From the NCBI RefSeq assembly GCF_005221325.1, contig NZ_CP039888.1, positions 992,001 through 1,056,000 on the forward strand: a stretch of 64,000 bases of DNA, read 5' to 3'. Source of the DNA: Agrobacterium tumefaciens (GTDB lineage: Bacteria > Pseudomonadota > Alphaproteobacteria > Rhizobiales > Rhizobiaceae). Positions 33,817 through 42,552 of this stretch are shown piece after piece (the first letter of the stretch is position 1; every line of letters starts with the position of its first letter). Under the pieces are notes generated by a model, which was not told where the DNA came from, ran no database searches, and was given only the letters and a program-made list of their open reading frames with translations. A program made the translations under genes and the position numbers.

Positions 33817-34489
33817 AATAGAGACTCGCTCGCCGGCTACTTTGAGCAACCTATAGCATTGGTTTGAAAACCGGAATCGATTTTCGGCGATGTGGCGAGC
33901 GCTTTCCGATTATTGGGCGCGTGTTTTTAGCCGCGGGAACTGTCCAAGCCCGGCGTAATCGCCGCAGATATTGCTACACGCGTAAAATTTGCGCTTTGTG
34001 CATGTTATGGGGAAGCGGAATGATTTTGCGCGGGCGCGATGGGGCGTTCTGCTCAGGATTTCATCTGTCATAACCCGGCGCCAGCGCCGGATGCACGGCT
34101 GCAGTTCGACGTCAGGGCTTGTTTCGGTTGAAAATACGACCTCATCTGTCAAATATTCCCGCTGATATCCCGTTCGTATTTTGAAGGCAGGGTGTATCAA
34201 TTTGAGGATGAAAGAGTTGAAAATAAATTTCTTAAATCTTACCAATACCAAACTGTAACGTTGCAGTTAGATATATTGATTGGTTTCCGACATAACTTTT
34301 TGAAAATTAGATATGCCTAATTTAACTGTGAACGGAATGAAAACAAACAGGAGACGAATGGCGCATGAATTGCACGTCAATGTTGTTTGCGCCGGTATTC
34401 AGGCCTGTCTGCGTCATCTGGGAAAACTGGACATAAATAGTCAATAAAATCTGAATTCCCCTGTTTGTTGAAATCATTTTGCGTGGACG
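33817..34489. other. Long intergenic region, no gene seen
   Basis: About 670 nt. Short frames on both strands (for example 33910-34251 minus) have no ribosome site and poor composition. From about 34200 the DNA becomes AT-rich, which may mark promoters or a decayed gene. I found no repeat or named site. Confidence 0.45.
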
Positions 34490-34514
34490 AAAAATGACCG
34501 TCGCGAGACGGTCA
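34490..34514 (-). terminator. Terminator on the minus strand without an assigned gene
   Basis: TGACCGTC and GACGGTCA form a perfect 8-bp stem with a 4-nt loop. On the minus strand the stem is followed by TTTTT (34494-34490). No protein gene on the minus strand ends nearby, so it may end a small RNA. Confidence 0.7.
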
Positions 34515-34650
34515 CCCCTCCCTGGCAGCGATTTTCAGGCGGACGGGGGTTCAAGAGGATGAAGAGGCTTCCTAGATGGGAGGGGCGGGCGCGATCGATA
34601 GCTTCAGGGCATTGTTCGCGAAATTATGCAGGAGACGCTATGCTCGGGGG
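34490..34650 (-). ncRNA. Candidate small RNA on the minus strand
   Basis: The region ends in a good intrinsic terminator and contains two C-rich stretches on the minus strand (GCCCCTCCCATC and CCCCCGTCC), the first of which could pair with ribosome binding sites. This is a known feature of several alphaproteobacterial trans-acting sRNAs. The 5' end is only a guess, and I could not find a convincing promoter. The family is not identified. Confidence 0.3.
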
Positions 34651-34718
34651 GCTTTCAGATGGCGGATTTGCGCTGGCGTTCTTCAAACCAGGTGACGTTC
34701 CAAAAGGGATAAGTTGAC

Positions 34719-35153
34719 ATGCAGCATGATACTTACGAGCCCGACTATCTCAGAAGAATTCTGACTGACGTCAAAACCATCGCCCTGCTCGGCGCTTCTC
34801 CCAACCCCGACAGGCCGAGCCACGGCGTGATGCGCTTTCTGCTGTCAAAGGGTTACCGTGTGTTTCCGGTCAATCCAGGGCAGGCGGGCAAGGAGATATT
34901 GGGGCAGAAGGTCTATGCCAGGCTCGCCGATATCCCGGAGGCGATCGATATGATCGATGTTTTCCGCGCGCCGGAATATTTGTCGACCATTGTCGAAGAG
35001 GCGATTTTGCTGCCCGAAAGGCCACGGGTTATCTGGGGCCAGCTTTCCGTTCGCGACGACAATGCCGCCGCCAAGGCGGAAGCCTATGGCATCGAAGTGG
35101 TGATGGACCGTTGCCCCGCAATTGAGTATCCGCGTCTCAATATTGCGCGATAG
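34719..35153 (+). CDS. CoA-binding domain protein (YccU type)
   Basis: This 144-aa protein is a single Rossmann domain: VKTIALLGASPNPDRPSHGV, then GYRVFPVNPG, IDMIDVFRAPEYL and a conserved Cys near the end (VVMDRCPAIEYPRL). Such CoA_binding_2 proteins bind CoA or a nucleotide; no enzymatic role is known. It is 73 nt upstream of the sulfhydrylase gene on the same strand, so it may be its operon partner, an arrangement I recall from other rhizobia. Confidence 0.88.
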   Translation: MQHDTYEPDYLRRILTDVKTIALLGASPNPDRPSHGVMRFLLSKGYRVFPVNPGQAGKEILGQKVYARLADIPEAIDMIDVFRAPEYLSTIVEEAILLPERPRVIWGQLSVRDDNAAAKAEAYGIEVVMDRCPAIEYPRLNIAR

Positions 35154-35226
35154 TTGGTACGGATTGCACTTATCATTTGACGCCAAGACATTATGATCCC
35201 TTCAAAATTCCAATGGAGGAAACATA

Positions 35227-36510
35227 ATGTCGAGCAACAATCCCGGATTTTCGACGCTGGCCGTTCACGCGGGCGCGCAGCCTGATCCGACCACCGGCGC
35301 ACGCGCGACGCCGATTTATCAGACGACGGCCTATGCCTTCCGCGACGCCGATCACGCCGCCGCTTTGTTCGGGCTGAAAGAGTTCGGCAATATCTACACC
35401 CGCATCATGAACCCTACCCAGGCCGTTCTGGAGGAGCGCGTGGCGGCGCTTGAAGGCGGCACGGCGGCGCTCGCCGTCGCTTCCGGTCATGCGGCGCAGT
35501 TGCTGGTTTTCCATACGCTCATGCAATCCGGCGATAATTTCGTCGCGGCCCGCCAGCTTTATGGTGGCTCGATCAACCAGTTCGGCCACGCCTTCAAGGG
35601 TTTCGACTGGCAGGTGCGCTGGGCGGATGCCGCAGATCCGGCGAGCTTCGAGGCGCAGATCGATGAGCGCACGCGCGCCGTCTTCATCGAAAGCCTTGCT
35701 AATCCCGGCGGCACCTTCGTCGATATCGCCGCGATTGCCGATATCGCCCACCGTCACGGCCTGCCGCTCATCGTCGACAACACCATGGCGAGCCCCTATC
35801 TGCTGCGGCCACTGGAACACGGCGCGGATATCGTGTTGCATTCGCTGACGAAATTTCTTGGCGGACACGGCAATTCCATGGGCGGCATCATTGTCGATGG
35901 CGGCACCTTCGATTGGTCGGCGACTGATAAGTTCCCGGCGCTGTCGCAGCCGCGGCCGGAATATTCCGGCGTCGTGCTGCACCAGACCTTCGGCAATTTC
36001 GCCTTTGCCATCGCTTGCCGCGTTCTGGGACTGCGTGATCTCGGCCCGGCCATCTCGCCCTTCAACGCCTTCCTCATCCTGACTGGAATAGAGACGCTGC
36101 CGCTGCGCGTTCAGCGCCATTCCGACAATGCGCTCGCCGTCGCGCAATGGCTGAAGGCGCATCCCAAGGTCGGCTGGGTGCATTATGCGGGCCTGGAGGA
36201 TAGCGACAACCACGCCATCCAGCAGCATTATTCGCCGAAGGGGGCGGGCTCGGTCTTCACCTTCGGCGTCAAGGGCGGTTATGCCGCCGGCAAGGCGCTG
36301 GTGGAAGGGCTGCAGCTTTTCTCCCATCTCGCCAATATCGGCGATACGCGCTCGCTCGTCATCCACCCGGCCTCCACCACCCATGCCCAGCTGACACCGG
36401 AACAGCAGACGGCGGCCGGCGCCGGGCCGGATGTGGTGCGCCTGTCGATCGGCATCGAAGACGTCAAGGACATCATCGCCGATCTCGAACAATCATTTGC
36501 AAAAATCTGA
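35227..36510 (+). CDS. O-acetylhomoserine aminocarboxypropyltransferase (sulfhydrylase)
   Basis: This 427-aa PLP enzyme of the Cys/Met metabolism family makes homocysteine from O-acetylhomoserine and sulfide. The PLP lysine is in LHSLTKFLGGHG. Other family marks are NPTQAVLEERVAALEGGTAA, ESLANPGG and the C-terminal SLVIHPASTTHAQL. The length fits the MetY type rather than the shorter MetZ type (about 395 aa). ATG 35227 has TGGAGGAAAC directly upstream. I looked for a SAM-II riboswitch in the 73-nt leader and saw none. The next gene follows after 13 nt. Confidence 0.9.
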   Translation: MSSNNPGFSTLAVHAGAQPDPTTGARATPIYQTTAYAFRDADHAAALFGLKEFGNIYTRIMNPTQAVLEERVAALEGGTAALAVASGHAAQLLVFHTLMQSGDNFVAARQLYGGSINQFGHAFKGFDWQVRWADAADPASFEAQIDERTRAVFIESLANPGGTFVDIAAIADIAHRHGLPLIVDNTMASPYLLRPLEHGADIVLHSLTKFLGGHGNSMGGIIVDGGTFDWSATDKFPALSQPRPEYSGVVLHQTFGNFAFAIACRVLGLRDLGPAISPFNAFLILTGIETLPLRVQRHSDNALAVAQWLKAHPKVGWVHYAGLEDSDNHAIQQHYSPKGAGSVFTFGVKGGYAAGKALVEGLQLFSHLANIGDTRSLVIHPASTTHAQLTPEQQTAAGAGPDVVRLSIGIEDVKDIIADLEQSFAKI

Positions 36511-36523
36511 GGACCCTGCCGCG

Positions 36524-36868
36524 ATGACAAATCTCGTGTCTTTTGAAAGCAGCACGGTTGAGGCGGAACACGGCGCACCCGCGCCGGAAAGACTGATATC
36601 AGGTGATCCCAGATTCACGACGTGGAATCTCGAAGAGGCCCCCGGCGGCATCTATGCCGGCATCTGGCAGTCCACGCCGGGCAAATGGCGGGTGGTCTAT
36701 GATGAATGGGAATATTTCAACATTCTCGAAGGCCATTCCATCCTGACCGAGGACGGCGGTTCACCGCGTGATCTGCGGCCGGGCGACCGGCTGGTCTTGC
36801 GCCCAGGCTTCACAGGCACCTGGGAGGTCTTGGAAACGACGCGGAAGGATTACGTCATCCGGCTTTGA
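36524..36868 (+). CDS. Cupin (DUF861/cupin_3) protein
   Basis: This 114-aa single-domain cupin has GIWQSTPGKWRVVYDEWEYF, then ILEGHSILTEDGG and LRPGDRLVLRPGFTGTWEV, the cupin_3 layout. No clear metal-binding His set is complete, since only one His is seen in motif 1. It is 13 nt after the sulfhydrylase gene, so co-transcribed. The family includes enzymes of ureidoglycolate and unknown metabolism, but here the substrate is unknown. I start at ATG 36524; the frame is open upstream inside the previous gene. Confidence 0.83.
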   Translation: MTNLVSFESSTVEAEHGAPAPERLISGDPRFTTWNLEEAPGGIYAGIWQSTPGKWRVVYDEWEYFNILEGHSILTEDGGSPRDLRPGDRLVLRPGFTGTWEVLETTRKDYVIRL

Positions 36869-36906
36869 AGCCGGATGCTGCCTTCGAATCCTTTAACAAC
36901 CAGATT

Positions 36907-38154
36907 TCACCACGCCAGATCGAGCCGCTCCAGACCATGGAAATGATAGACGTCCTTCACCTTGGGCGGCTCGGCGATCTTCCGGCCCGGCAGGCGTTTG
37001 AAAAGCAGGGGCAGGGCGAGATTGAGCTCCAGTCTCGCAAGCGGCGCGCCGATGCAGAAATGGATGCCGGCGCCGAAGGAGACGTTGGCGCCCTCGTTCC
37101 GATCCGGCAGGAAGGCGAGAGGATCAGAAAATTTTGCCGGATCGAGGTTGGCGGCGGCCAGGATGAGGCTGACCTTGTCGCCACGCTTGAACTGCACGCC
37201 GTCGATCTCGACCGGTTCGAGGACCCAGCGCTGGAAGATATGGACCGGCGCGCAGATGCGCAGCGTTTCCTCAACCGTGCGTTCCGTGGCCGTTTCGTCA
37301 TGGAAGAGGGTCTCGGGGGCGATGCCGCTTTCCAGGATGATGCGCACGGAATTGCCGATCTGGTGCACCGTCGCCTCGTGACCGGCATTCAAGAGCACGA
37401 TGGTGGTGGAGACCAGCTCGTCGTCAGTCAGGTACTGGCCCTTGTGCTCCGCATGGATCATGTGGCTCAAGAGATCGTCCTTCGGCTCCGCCCGCCGCTC
37501 GGCGATCACGCTGCGCACATAATCTGAAAATTCCTGCGCGGCCTTGTCGGCCAGAAGCTCGTCTTCGGGCGTGCGCTTGAACATGTACATGCCGACATAG
37601 GCATGTGACCATTTCAAAAGCTGCGGCCCCATCTCCTCGGGAATGCCGATCATGCGGGCGATCATCGTCACCGGAATGATATCGGCATAGGAGGAAAGCA
37701 GCTCTGTCTCGCCATTCGCTTCGAAGGCGTCGATCAGGCGGTTGGCGAGTTCCTCGATTTCCGGCTTCATCTTGTCGACATGCCGCGAAACGAAGGCGCG
37801 GTTGATCAGCGTACGCAGCCGCGTGTGCTCCGGTGGCTCCAGCTCCAGAAGCGAATGCTGCTCGGCCAGGTCGAAATGCTTCACATGGTCAAGGGGCTCC
37901 GGAAGGCCGATCTCTTCACGACTTGCCACATGCAGGATCTGCCGCCCGAACCGGCGGTCGCGCAGCAGCGTGCTGACATGGTCATAACAGGTGAAAAACC
38001 ATTGTCGCTGCTCTTCCCAGTAGAAGGTGGGACATTGCGCGTGCAGGGCGGCATAAACCGGGTTCGGATCGTTGTAGAAGGCCGGATCGCGGGCGTTAAG
38101 TGAAACACGGCGGGTGGCGGGATCGATTTTGAGAAAGGGAAATGTCGCTGTCAT
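36907..38154 (-). CDS. Cytochrome P450
   Basis: This 415-aa soluble bacterial P450 has the I-helix LLNAGHEATVHQIGN (oxygen activation), the ExxR helix VEETLRICAPVH and the heme loop FGAGIHFCIGAPLARLEL (Cys ligand at about residue 366). It would need ferredoxin and a reductase, which are not encoded next to it. The substrate is not predictable. It is convergent with the cupin gene (38 nt between stops), so it is not part of the sulfur operon. Confidence 0.9.
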   Translation of the reverse strand: MTATFPFLKIDPATRRVSLNARDPAFYNDPNPVYAALHAQCPTFYWEEQRQWFFTCYDHVSTLLRDRRFGRQILHVASREEIGLPEPLDHVKHFDLAEQHSLLELEPPEHTRLRTLINRAFVSRHVDKMKPEIEELANRLIDAFEANGETELLSSYADIIPVTMIARMIGIPEEMGPQLLKWSHAYVGMYMFKRTPEDELLADKAAQEFSDYVRSVIAERRAEPKDDLLSHMIHAEHKGQYLTDDELVSTTIVLLNAGHEATVHQIGNSVRIILESGIAPETLFHDETATERTVEETLRICAPVHIFQRWVLEPVEIDGVQFKRGDKVSLILAAANLDPAKFSDPLAFLPDRNEGANVSFGAGIHFCIGAPLARLELNLALPLLFKRLPGRKIAEPPKVKDVYHFHGLERLDLAW

Positions 38155-38241
38155 GCTGTTGGTCTAATCCGCGTCTGGCGCTTTGGGAAGGGCGGGAAAC
38201 GGCTGGTGGGTGCCGTCACCTGTCACCATATGGCGATATCC

Positions 38242-39489
38242 TCACCGGCTGGCGATGGCGGATATCCGGTTCAGTGCCGCGACCTGCCGGTCCGCATTGT
38301 TGTCCATCGGGTTTTCGTCCCGGTCCGGGGCGGGCACGACGACATTGGCCGAATTCACATGGATGACGGTCCGGTTGCGCCCGGCCTTCTTGGCGGCATA
38401 AAGCGCACGGTCGGCCTCGGTCATCATCACGCTCAGATCGGCATCCTTGATCAGGGCTTCGGATATGCCGACGCTGGTCGTCACCTTGATGGCTTCGCTG
38501 CGTGCGGTGATCTTCGAAAGACGCAGATTGCTACGGATGGATTCCGCAAGGGTCACGGTGCTGGAGGGGCTATCGACTTCGGCCACCAGCGCGAATTCCT
38601 CGCCGCCCATCCGGACGAAAAGGCCGCGATCGCCGATCACGCGCTGCGCGATATTGCAGAAATGCACAAGCACGGCATCGCCGGACTGATGTCCGTATCT
38701 GTCATTGATCTTCTTGAAATGATCGATGTCGAAGAGAACCAGCGCCACGTAGCGGTCGGAGCCGTGCGAGCGCTTCTTGATGTGTTCGAACTCCTCCAGC
38801 AGACCGCGCCGGTTGAGGACGCCGGTGAGATGATCGGTCATGGCGAGCCGGTGAAGACGAATCTCCGTATCCTCCATGATGATCTTGGCGCTGATCATGA
38901 TGATGGCTGTAAAGCCGAGCATGCCGGAAATGGAGAGCGCCGATGTCATGGGAATGGCATTGGGAATAGCGGCATTGGCCGGGATGACGATGGATGCGAC
39001 GATCGCTCCGGCAAAAGCCTGCAGGATCAGGATCGTGGCCAGTACCTTTCGGCTACGTGATCCGCGGGCCCTGCTGGCCAGAAGCACGCCGGCGAGCATG
39101 AAATAGCCCGTGGCCGCGCTGGCATGATAAAGCAGGATGCGAGCGACCATGTCTTCACGCACTGACGGCACGAACATTCCGGCGATCCACAGCAGGGCCG
39201 GAATGGCAATCCAGCCGCCGAGTTTGCGCTGCTCCAGACATAGCAGGCCCGCGAGCCAGAAACCGAAGGCGGAAAGCGCCAGCGTATTGCCGACCTGAAT
39301 GGACAGAAAACTGGAAATATCCCCGCGAAGCGCCACCATGACGGTGCCGAAGCCTGTGGCGAGGAAACCGGCGGCGAAATAGAGAGTATGCCGGCGGGAA
39401 GGGCGGTGCAGCCACAACGTTCCCAAAAGCACGGCAAGGGTGAACGTCTCCGCCGCCCACAGTAGCGTGCTCGTCTTTGCATCCAGCAT
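38242..39489 (-). CDS. dgcA: Membrane diguanylate cyclase (GGDEF)
   Basis: This 415-aa protein has six or seven N-terminal membrane helices (for example FTLAVLLGTLWLHRP and YFAAGFLATGFGTVMVALRG), then a GGDEF domain beginning DHLTGVLNRRGLLEEF with the active site RMGGEEFALV at about residue 295. It should make cyclic di-GMP. The inhibitory I-site RxxD five residues before GGEEF is absent (the segment is GDRGLFVRM). Its place just upstream of clpP and clpX equals that of A. tumefaciens dgcA, a cyclase that raises unipolar polysaccharide and biofilm formation; the name rests on that match and memory. GGAT lies upstream of the start. Confidence 0.85.
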   Translation of the reverse strand: MLDAKTSTLLWAAETFTLAVLLGTLWLHRPSRRHTLYFAAGFLATGFGTVMVALRGDISSFLSIQVGNTLALSAFGFWLAGLLCLEQRKLGGWIAIPALLWIAGMFVPSVREDMVARILLYHASAATGYFMLAGVLLASRARGSRSRKVLATILILQAFAGAIVASIVIPANAAIPNAIPMTSALSISGMLGFTAIIMISAKIIMEDTEIRLHRLAMTDHLTGVLNRRGLLEEFEHIKKRSHGSDRYVALVLFDIDHFKKINDRYGHQSGDAVLVHFCNIAQRVIGDRGLFVRMGGEEFALVAEVDSPSSTVTLAESIRSNLRLSKITARSEAIKVTTSVGISEALIKDADLSVMMTEADRALYAAKKAGRNRTVIHVNSANVVVPAPDRDENPMDNNADRQVAALNRISAIASR

Positions 39490-39838
39490 TGCAAAATCCT
39501 ATCTGCGCCATCATGCGGTAAAAGCAGGCTCTTTCGCACGAGATGCGTTATGCCCGCTGGAATTGTTGTGCTGCCATTTCGCCCGGAAGGGCCATTCCCT
39601 GATGGGAACCGGAAATTCGCTGGGCAGTATCAGCAGTAAATACCTAACGAGTTCTTGCCGGTGAGAAGTTATATCTGTGCATGGAAGGCAATTTTTGCCT
39701 CCACCGCCCGCCATATTAAAAAATGGTGGCGGCGGGTGAAAGGGCCTCGGCCGGCCACGGCTGGTTCGAAACCCCTGCCAAGCCGGCCCCGACGGCCTGC
39801 AAACGCTGTTGAGCCGTTAAGGATATGCGGCTTCGTGT
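39490..39838. other. Intergenic between divergent dgcA and clpP
   Basis: About 350 nt with no supported gene. It contains a long imperfect hairpin (about 39697-39737, CCGCCCGCCAT with ATGGTGGCGGCGG) and must hold the dgcA promoter. No EcfG, PHO or LexA motif was seen. Confidence 0.45.
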
Positions 39839-39871
39839 CTTGAAGTACGGGGCAGGGACACTCTATGTAGG
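39839..39871 (+). promoter_or_regulatory. Candidate RpoH (heat-shock) promoter of clpP
   Basis: CTTG at 39839-39842 and TCTATGTAGG at 39862-39871 resemble the alphaproteobacterial RpoH pattern CTTG-N17/18-CYTATNTNNG, with one base mismatch and a spacer of 19. The start codon of clpP is 68 nt further on. Confidence 0.4.
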
Positions 39872-39938
39872 GAGAATGAAGGTTAGAAGTGATTCCGGAG
39901 CGGTTTTCCGCGAAGGGCAGAGTTGACAAAGGACGGAC

Positions 39939-40571
39939 ATGAAAAATCCAGTTGATACCGCCATGGCTCTGGTGCCGATGGTCGTTGAGCAGACCAATCG
40001 CGGCGAACGCTCCTACGACATATTTTCCCGTCTTCTCAAGGAACGCATCATTTTCCTCACCGGCCCGGTGGAAGACCAGATGGCGTCGCTCGTCTGCGCG
40101 CAGCTCCTTTTCCTCGAGGCTGAAAACCCGAAGAAGGAAATCGCGCTCTACATCAATTCGCCGGGTGGCGTCGTGACCGCCGGCATGGCGATCTACGATA
40201 CGATGCAGTTCATTCGCCCCGCGGTTTCGACGCTCTGCGTCGGCCAGGCGGCATCCATGGGCTCGCTGCTTCTGGCTGCCGGCGAAAAGGGTATGCGTTT
40301 CGCCACCCCGAATGCCCGCATCATGGTGCATCAGCCTTCCGGCGGCTTCCAGGGCCAGGCATCGGATATCGAGCGCCACGCCCGCGACATCATCAAGATG
40401 AAGCGCCGCCTGAATGAAGTCTACGTCAAGCATACCGGCCGCACGCTTGAAGAGGTTGAAAAAACCCTTGATCGCGACCATTTCATGGATGCAGACGAGG
40501 CGAAGGAATGGGGTGTGATCGACAAGATCCTGACCTCACGCCAGGAAATCGAAGGCGCCGCCGCGAATTGA
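39939..40571 (+). CDS. clpP: ATP-dependent Clp protease proteolytic subunit
   Basis: This 210-aa serine peptidase assembles as a 14-mer and degrades proteins unfolded by ClpX or ClpA. The nucleophile is Ser106 in [11 protein letters not shown], and the His is 131 in MVHQPSGG. It starts [20 protein letters not shown], typical for alphaproteobacteria. AAGGACGG lies upstream of ATG. It precedes clpX by 289 nt, so separate promoters are likely. Alphaproteobacteria often have several clpP genes; this is the one paired with clpX. Confidence 0.97.
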   Translation: MKNPVDTAMALVPMVVEQTNRGERSYDIFSRLLKERIIFLTGPVEDQMASLVCAQLLFLEAENPKKEIALYINSPGGVVTAGMAIYDTMQFIRPAVSTLCVGQAASMGSLLLAAGEKGMRFATPNARIMVHQPSGGFQGQASDIERHARDIIKMKRRLNEVYVKHTGRTLEEVEKTLDRDHFMDADEAKEWGVIDKILTSRQEIEGAAAN

Positions 40572-40860
40572 GGCGCGCCGCTTTCTGACGTTTGTTTGAC
40601 CCCGCAAAAGTAATTTCGGGGCTTTCAACCGCAACAGAAAGCGATATTAGTATATAAAGGCTATGTTGAGTTTTTATGACGTAGCCTTGTTTGATGGGGA
40701 ATTCGTTGCAGCCGGTGGTCAGCTCATGTATCTGATACCGGTTAGTACCCCGGGAAACGAGGCGGATACGGCGATGCACCCCAAGGGCTGTCGTATCTGC
40801 GGGCGGTAAGTTGACCGCGATCCGTTTGGCGGACCTGCGGCGTGCTGGAAGGAAAGAGAT

Positions 40861-42138
40861 ATGAGCAAAGTCAGCGGCAGCAACGGCGGCGACTCTAAAA
40901 ATACACTCTATTGTTCATTCTGCGGCAAGAGCCAGCACGAAGTCCGGAAACTCATTGCCGGACCGACAGTATTCATCTGCGATGAATGCGTCGAATTGTG
41001 CATGGACATCATCCGCGAGGAGAACAAGACGTCGATGGTGAAGTCGCGCGAGGGTGTTCCCACCCCGCAGGACATCATCAAGATCCTCGACGAATATGTC
41101 ATCGGTCAGAAACAGGCGAAGAAAATCCTGTCGGTGGCCGTTCACAACCATTACAAGCGCCTCGCGCACGCCTCCAAGAATGGCGATGTCGAGCTTGCGA
41201 AGTCGAACATCATGCTCGTCGGTCCGACGGGTTGCGGCAAGACCTATCTTGCCCAGACGCTCGCCCGCATCATCGACGTTCCCTTCACCATGGCGGATGC
41301 AACGACGCTGACCGAAGCCGGTTATGTCGGCGAGGACGTGGAAAACATCATCCTGAAGCTGTTGCAGTCTGCGGATTACAACGTCGAACGCGCCCAGCGC
41401 GGCATCGTCTATATCGACGAAGTCGACAAGATTTCCCGCAAGTCGGACAACCCGTCCATCACGCGCGACGTGTCGGGCGAGGGCGTTCAGCAGGCGCTTC
41501 TGAAGATCATGGAAGGCACGGTCGCTTCCGTTCCGCCGCAGGGCGGCCGCAAGCATCCGCAGCAGGAATTCCTGCAGGTGGATACGACCAACATCCTGTT
41601 CATCTGCGGTGGCGCCTTTGCCGGCCTCGACAAGATCATCTCGGCCCGTGGTGAAAAGACCTCAATCGGCTTCGGTGCGACCGTCAAGGCGGAAGACGAT
41701 CGTCGTGTGGGCGAAGTGCTGCGCGAGCTGGAGCCGGAAGATCTGGTGAAGTTCGGTCTTATCCCGGAATTCATCGGCCGTCTGCCGGTTCTCGCAACGC
41801 TGGAAGACCTCGATGAAGATGCGCTGATCCAAATCCTGTCCGAGCCGAAGAACGCGCTCGTCAAGCAGTACCAGCGCCTGTTTGAGATGGAAGATGTGGA
41901 ACTGACCTTCCACGAGGACGCGCTGCGCGAGATCGCCCGCAAGGCGATCACCCGCAAGACCGGCGCCCGCGGCCTGCGCTCGATCATGGAAAAGATCCTG
42001 CTGGATACCATGTTCGAACTGCCGACCCTGGAAGGCGTACGCGAGGTTGTTATCTCCAACGACGTTGTCAGCGGTGTCGCACGTCCGCTCTACATCTATG
42101 CGGATCGTCAGGAAGAAAAGACCAACGTTTCGGCCTGA
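40861..42138 (+). CDS. clpX: ATP-dependent Clp protease ATP-binding subunit ClpX
   Basis: This 425-aa AAA+ unfoldase has an N-terminal zinc domain (Cys18, Cys21, Cys40, Cys43), Walker A GPTGCGKT, Walker [11 protein letters not shown], the pore loop GYVGEDV and the IGF-like ClpP contact (SIGFGATV). It delivers ssrA-tagged and regulatory proteins to ClpP. GAAAGAGAT lies before ATG. A strong terminator follows at 42167. Confidence 0.98.
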   Translation: MSKVSGSNGGDSKNTLYCSFCGKSQHEVRKLIAGPTVFICDECVELCMDIIREENKTSMVKSREGVPTPQDIIKILDEYVIGQKQAKKILSVAVHNHYKRLAHASKNGDVELAKSNIMLVGPTGCGKTYLAQTLARIIDVPFTMADATTLTEAGYVGEDVENIILKLLQSADYNVERAQRGIVYIDEVDKISRKSDNPSITRDVSGEGVQQALLKIMEGTVASVPPQGGRKHPQQEFLQVDTTNILFICGGAFAGLDKIISARGEKTSIGFGATVKAEDDRRVGEVLRELEPEDLVKFGLIPEFIGRLPVLATLEDLDEDALIQILSEPKNALVKQYQRLFEMEDVELTFHEDALREIARKAITRKTGARGLRSIMEKILLDTMFELPTLEGVREVVISNDVVSGVARPLYIYADRQEEKTNVSA

Positions 42139-42552
42139 TTGGCTGATCCGGTCTATGGTGAATTTGAAAGGCCCGCACCCGTGCGGGCCTTTTCTGTTGT
42201 GCCGGGGCCCCGAAACTTGCGCTTAACTTGGCGAAGCCAGATTTTGCGTTTGGAGCGGATTGCGCTTTGCTGATAAAGTCTTACAACTGATTTGCAGCGC
42301 GATATGACGGAAATGTGAATTGCCGTCGGCGACCCGGTTCCTGGCTCTTAAGGATAACCGGAAATGTCGGGAGTATAGCCGGCGCTGGGTTTTGTTGAGT
42401 TTTACGGTCTTGCCGGTGCGCGGGGCTGTCTCTTCCGGCGACTTGAAATCGGTGTTTCGAAACTCCACTTTCAGTCTCGAGAAATGAATATGCCGGATGC
42501 CCCCAAGATGTCCGGCAAAGTGTCCCGAAAGGGACCATGGAAAGGAAATGAT
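42139..42552. other. Intergenic between clpX and lon
   Basis: About 410 nt containing the clpX terminator and the lon promoter region. The in-frame upstream extension of lon from 42484 is not supported. I could not recognise a heat-shock promoter here. Confidence 0.45.
42167..42193 (+). terminator. Terminator after clpX
   Basis: AAAGGCCCGCAC and GTGCGGGCCTTTT form a 12-bp stem with a 2-nt tip, followed by T residues. Confidence 0.9.

Noticed and set aside
33910..34251. 113-aa minus-strand ORF in the long gap
   Set aside because: No ribosome site, unusual composition and no family resemblance.
35154..35226. SAM-II riboswitch in front of the O-acetylhomoserine sulfhydrylase gene
   Set aside because: Expected from knowledge of met genes in this group, but the 73-nt leader lacks the SAM-II conserved sequence and pseudoknot arms.
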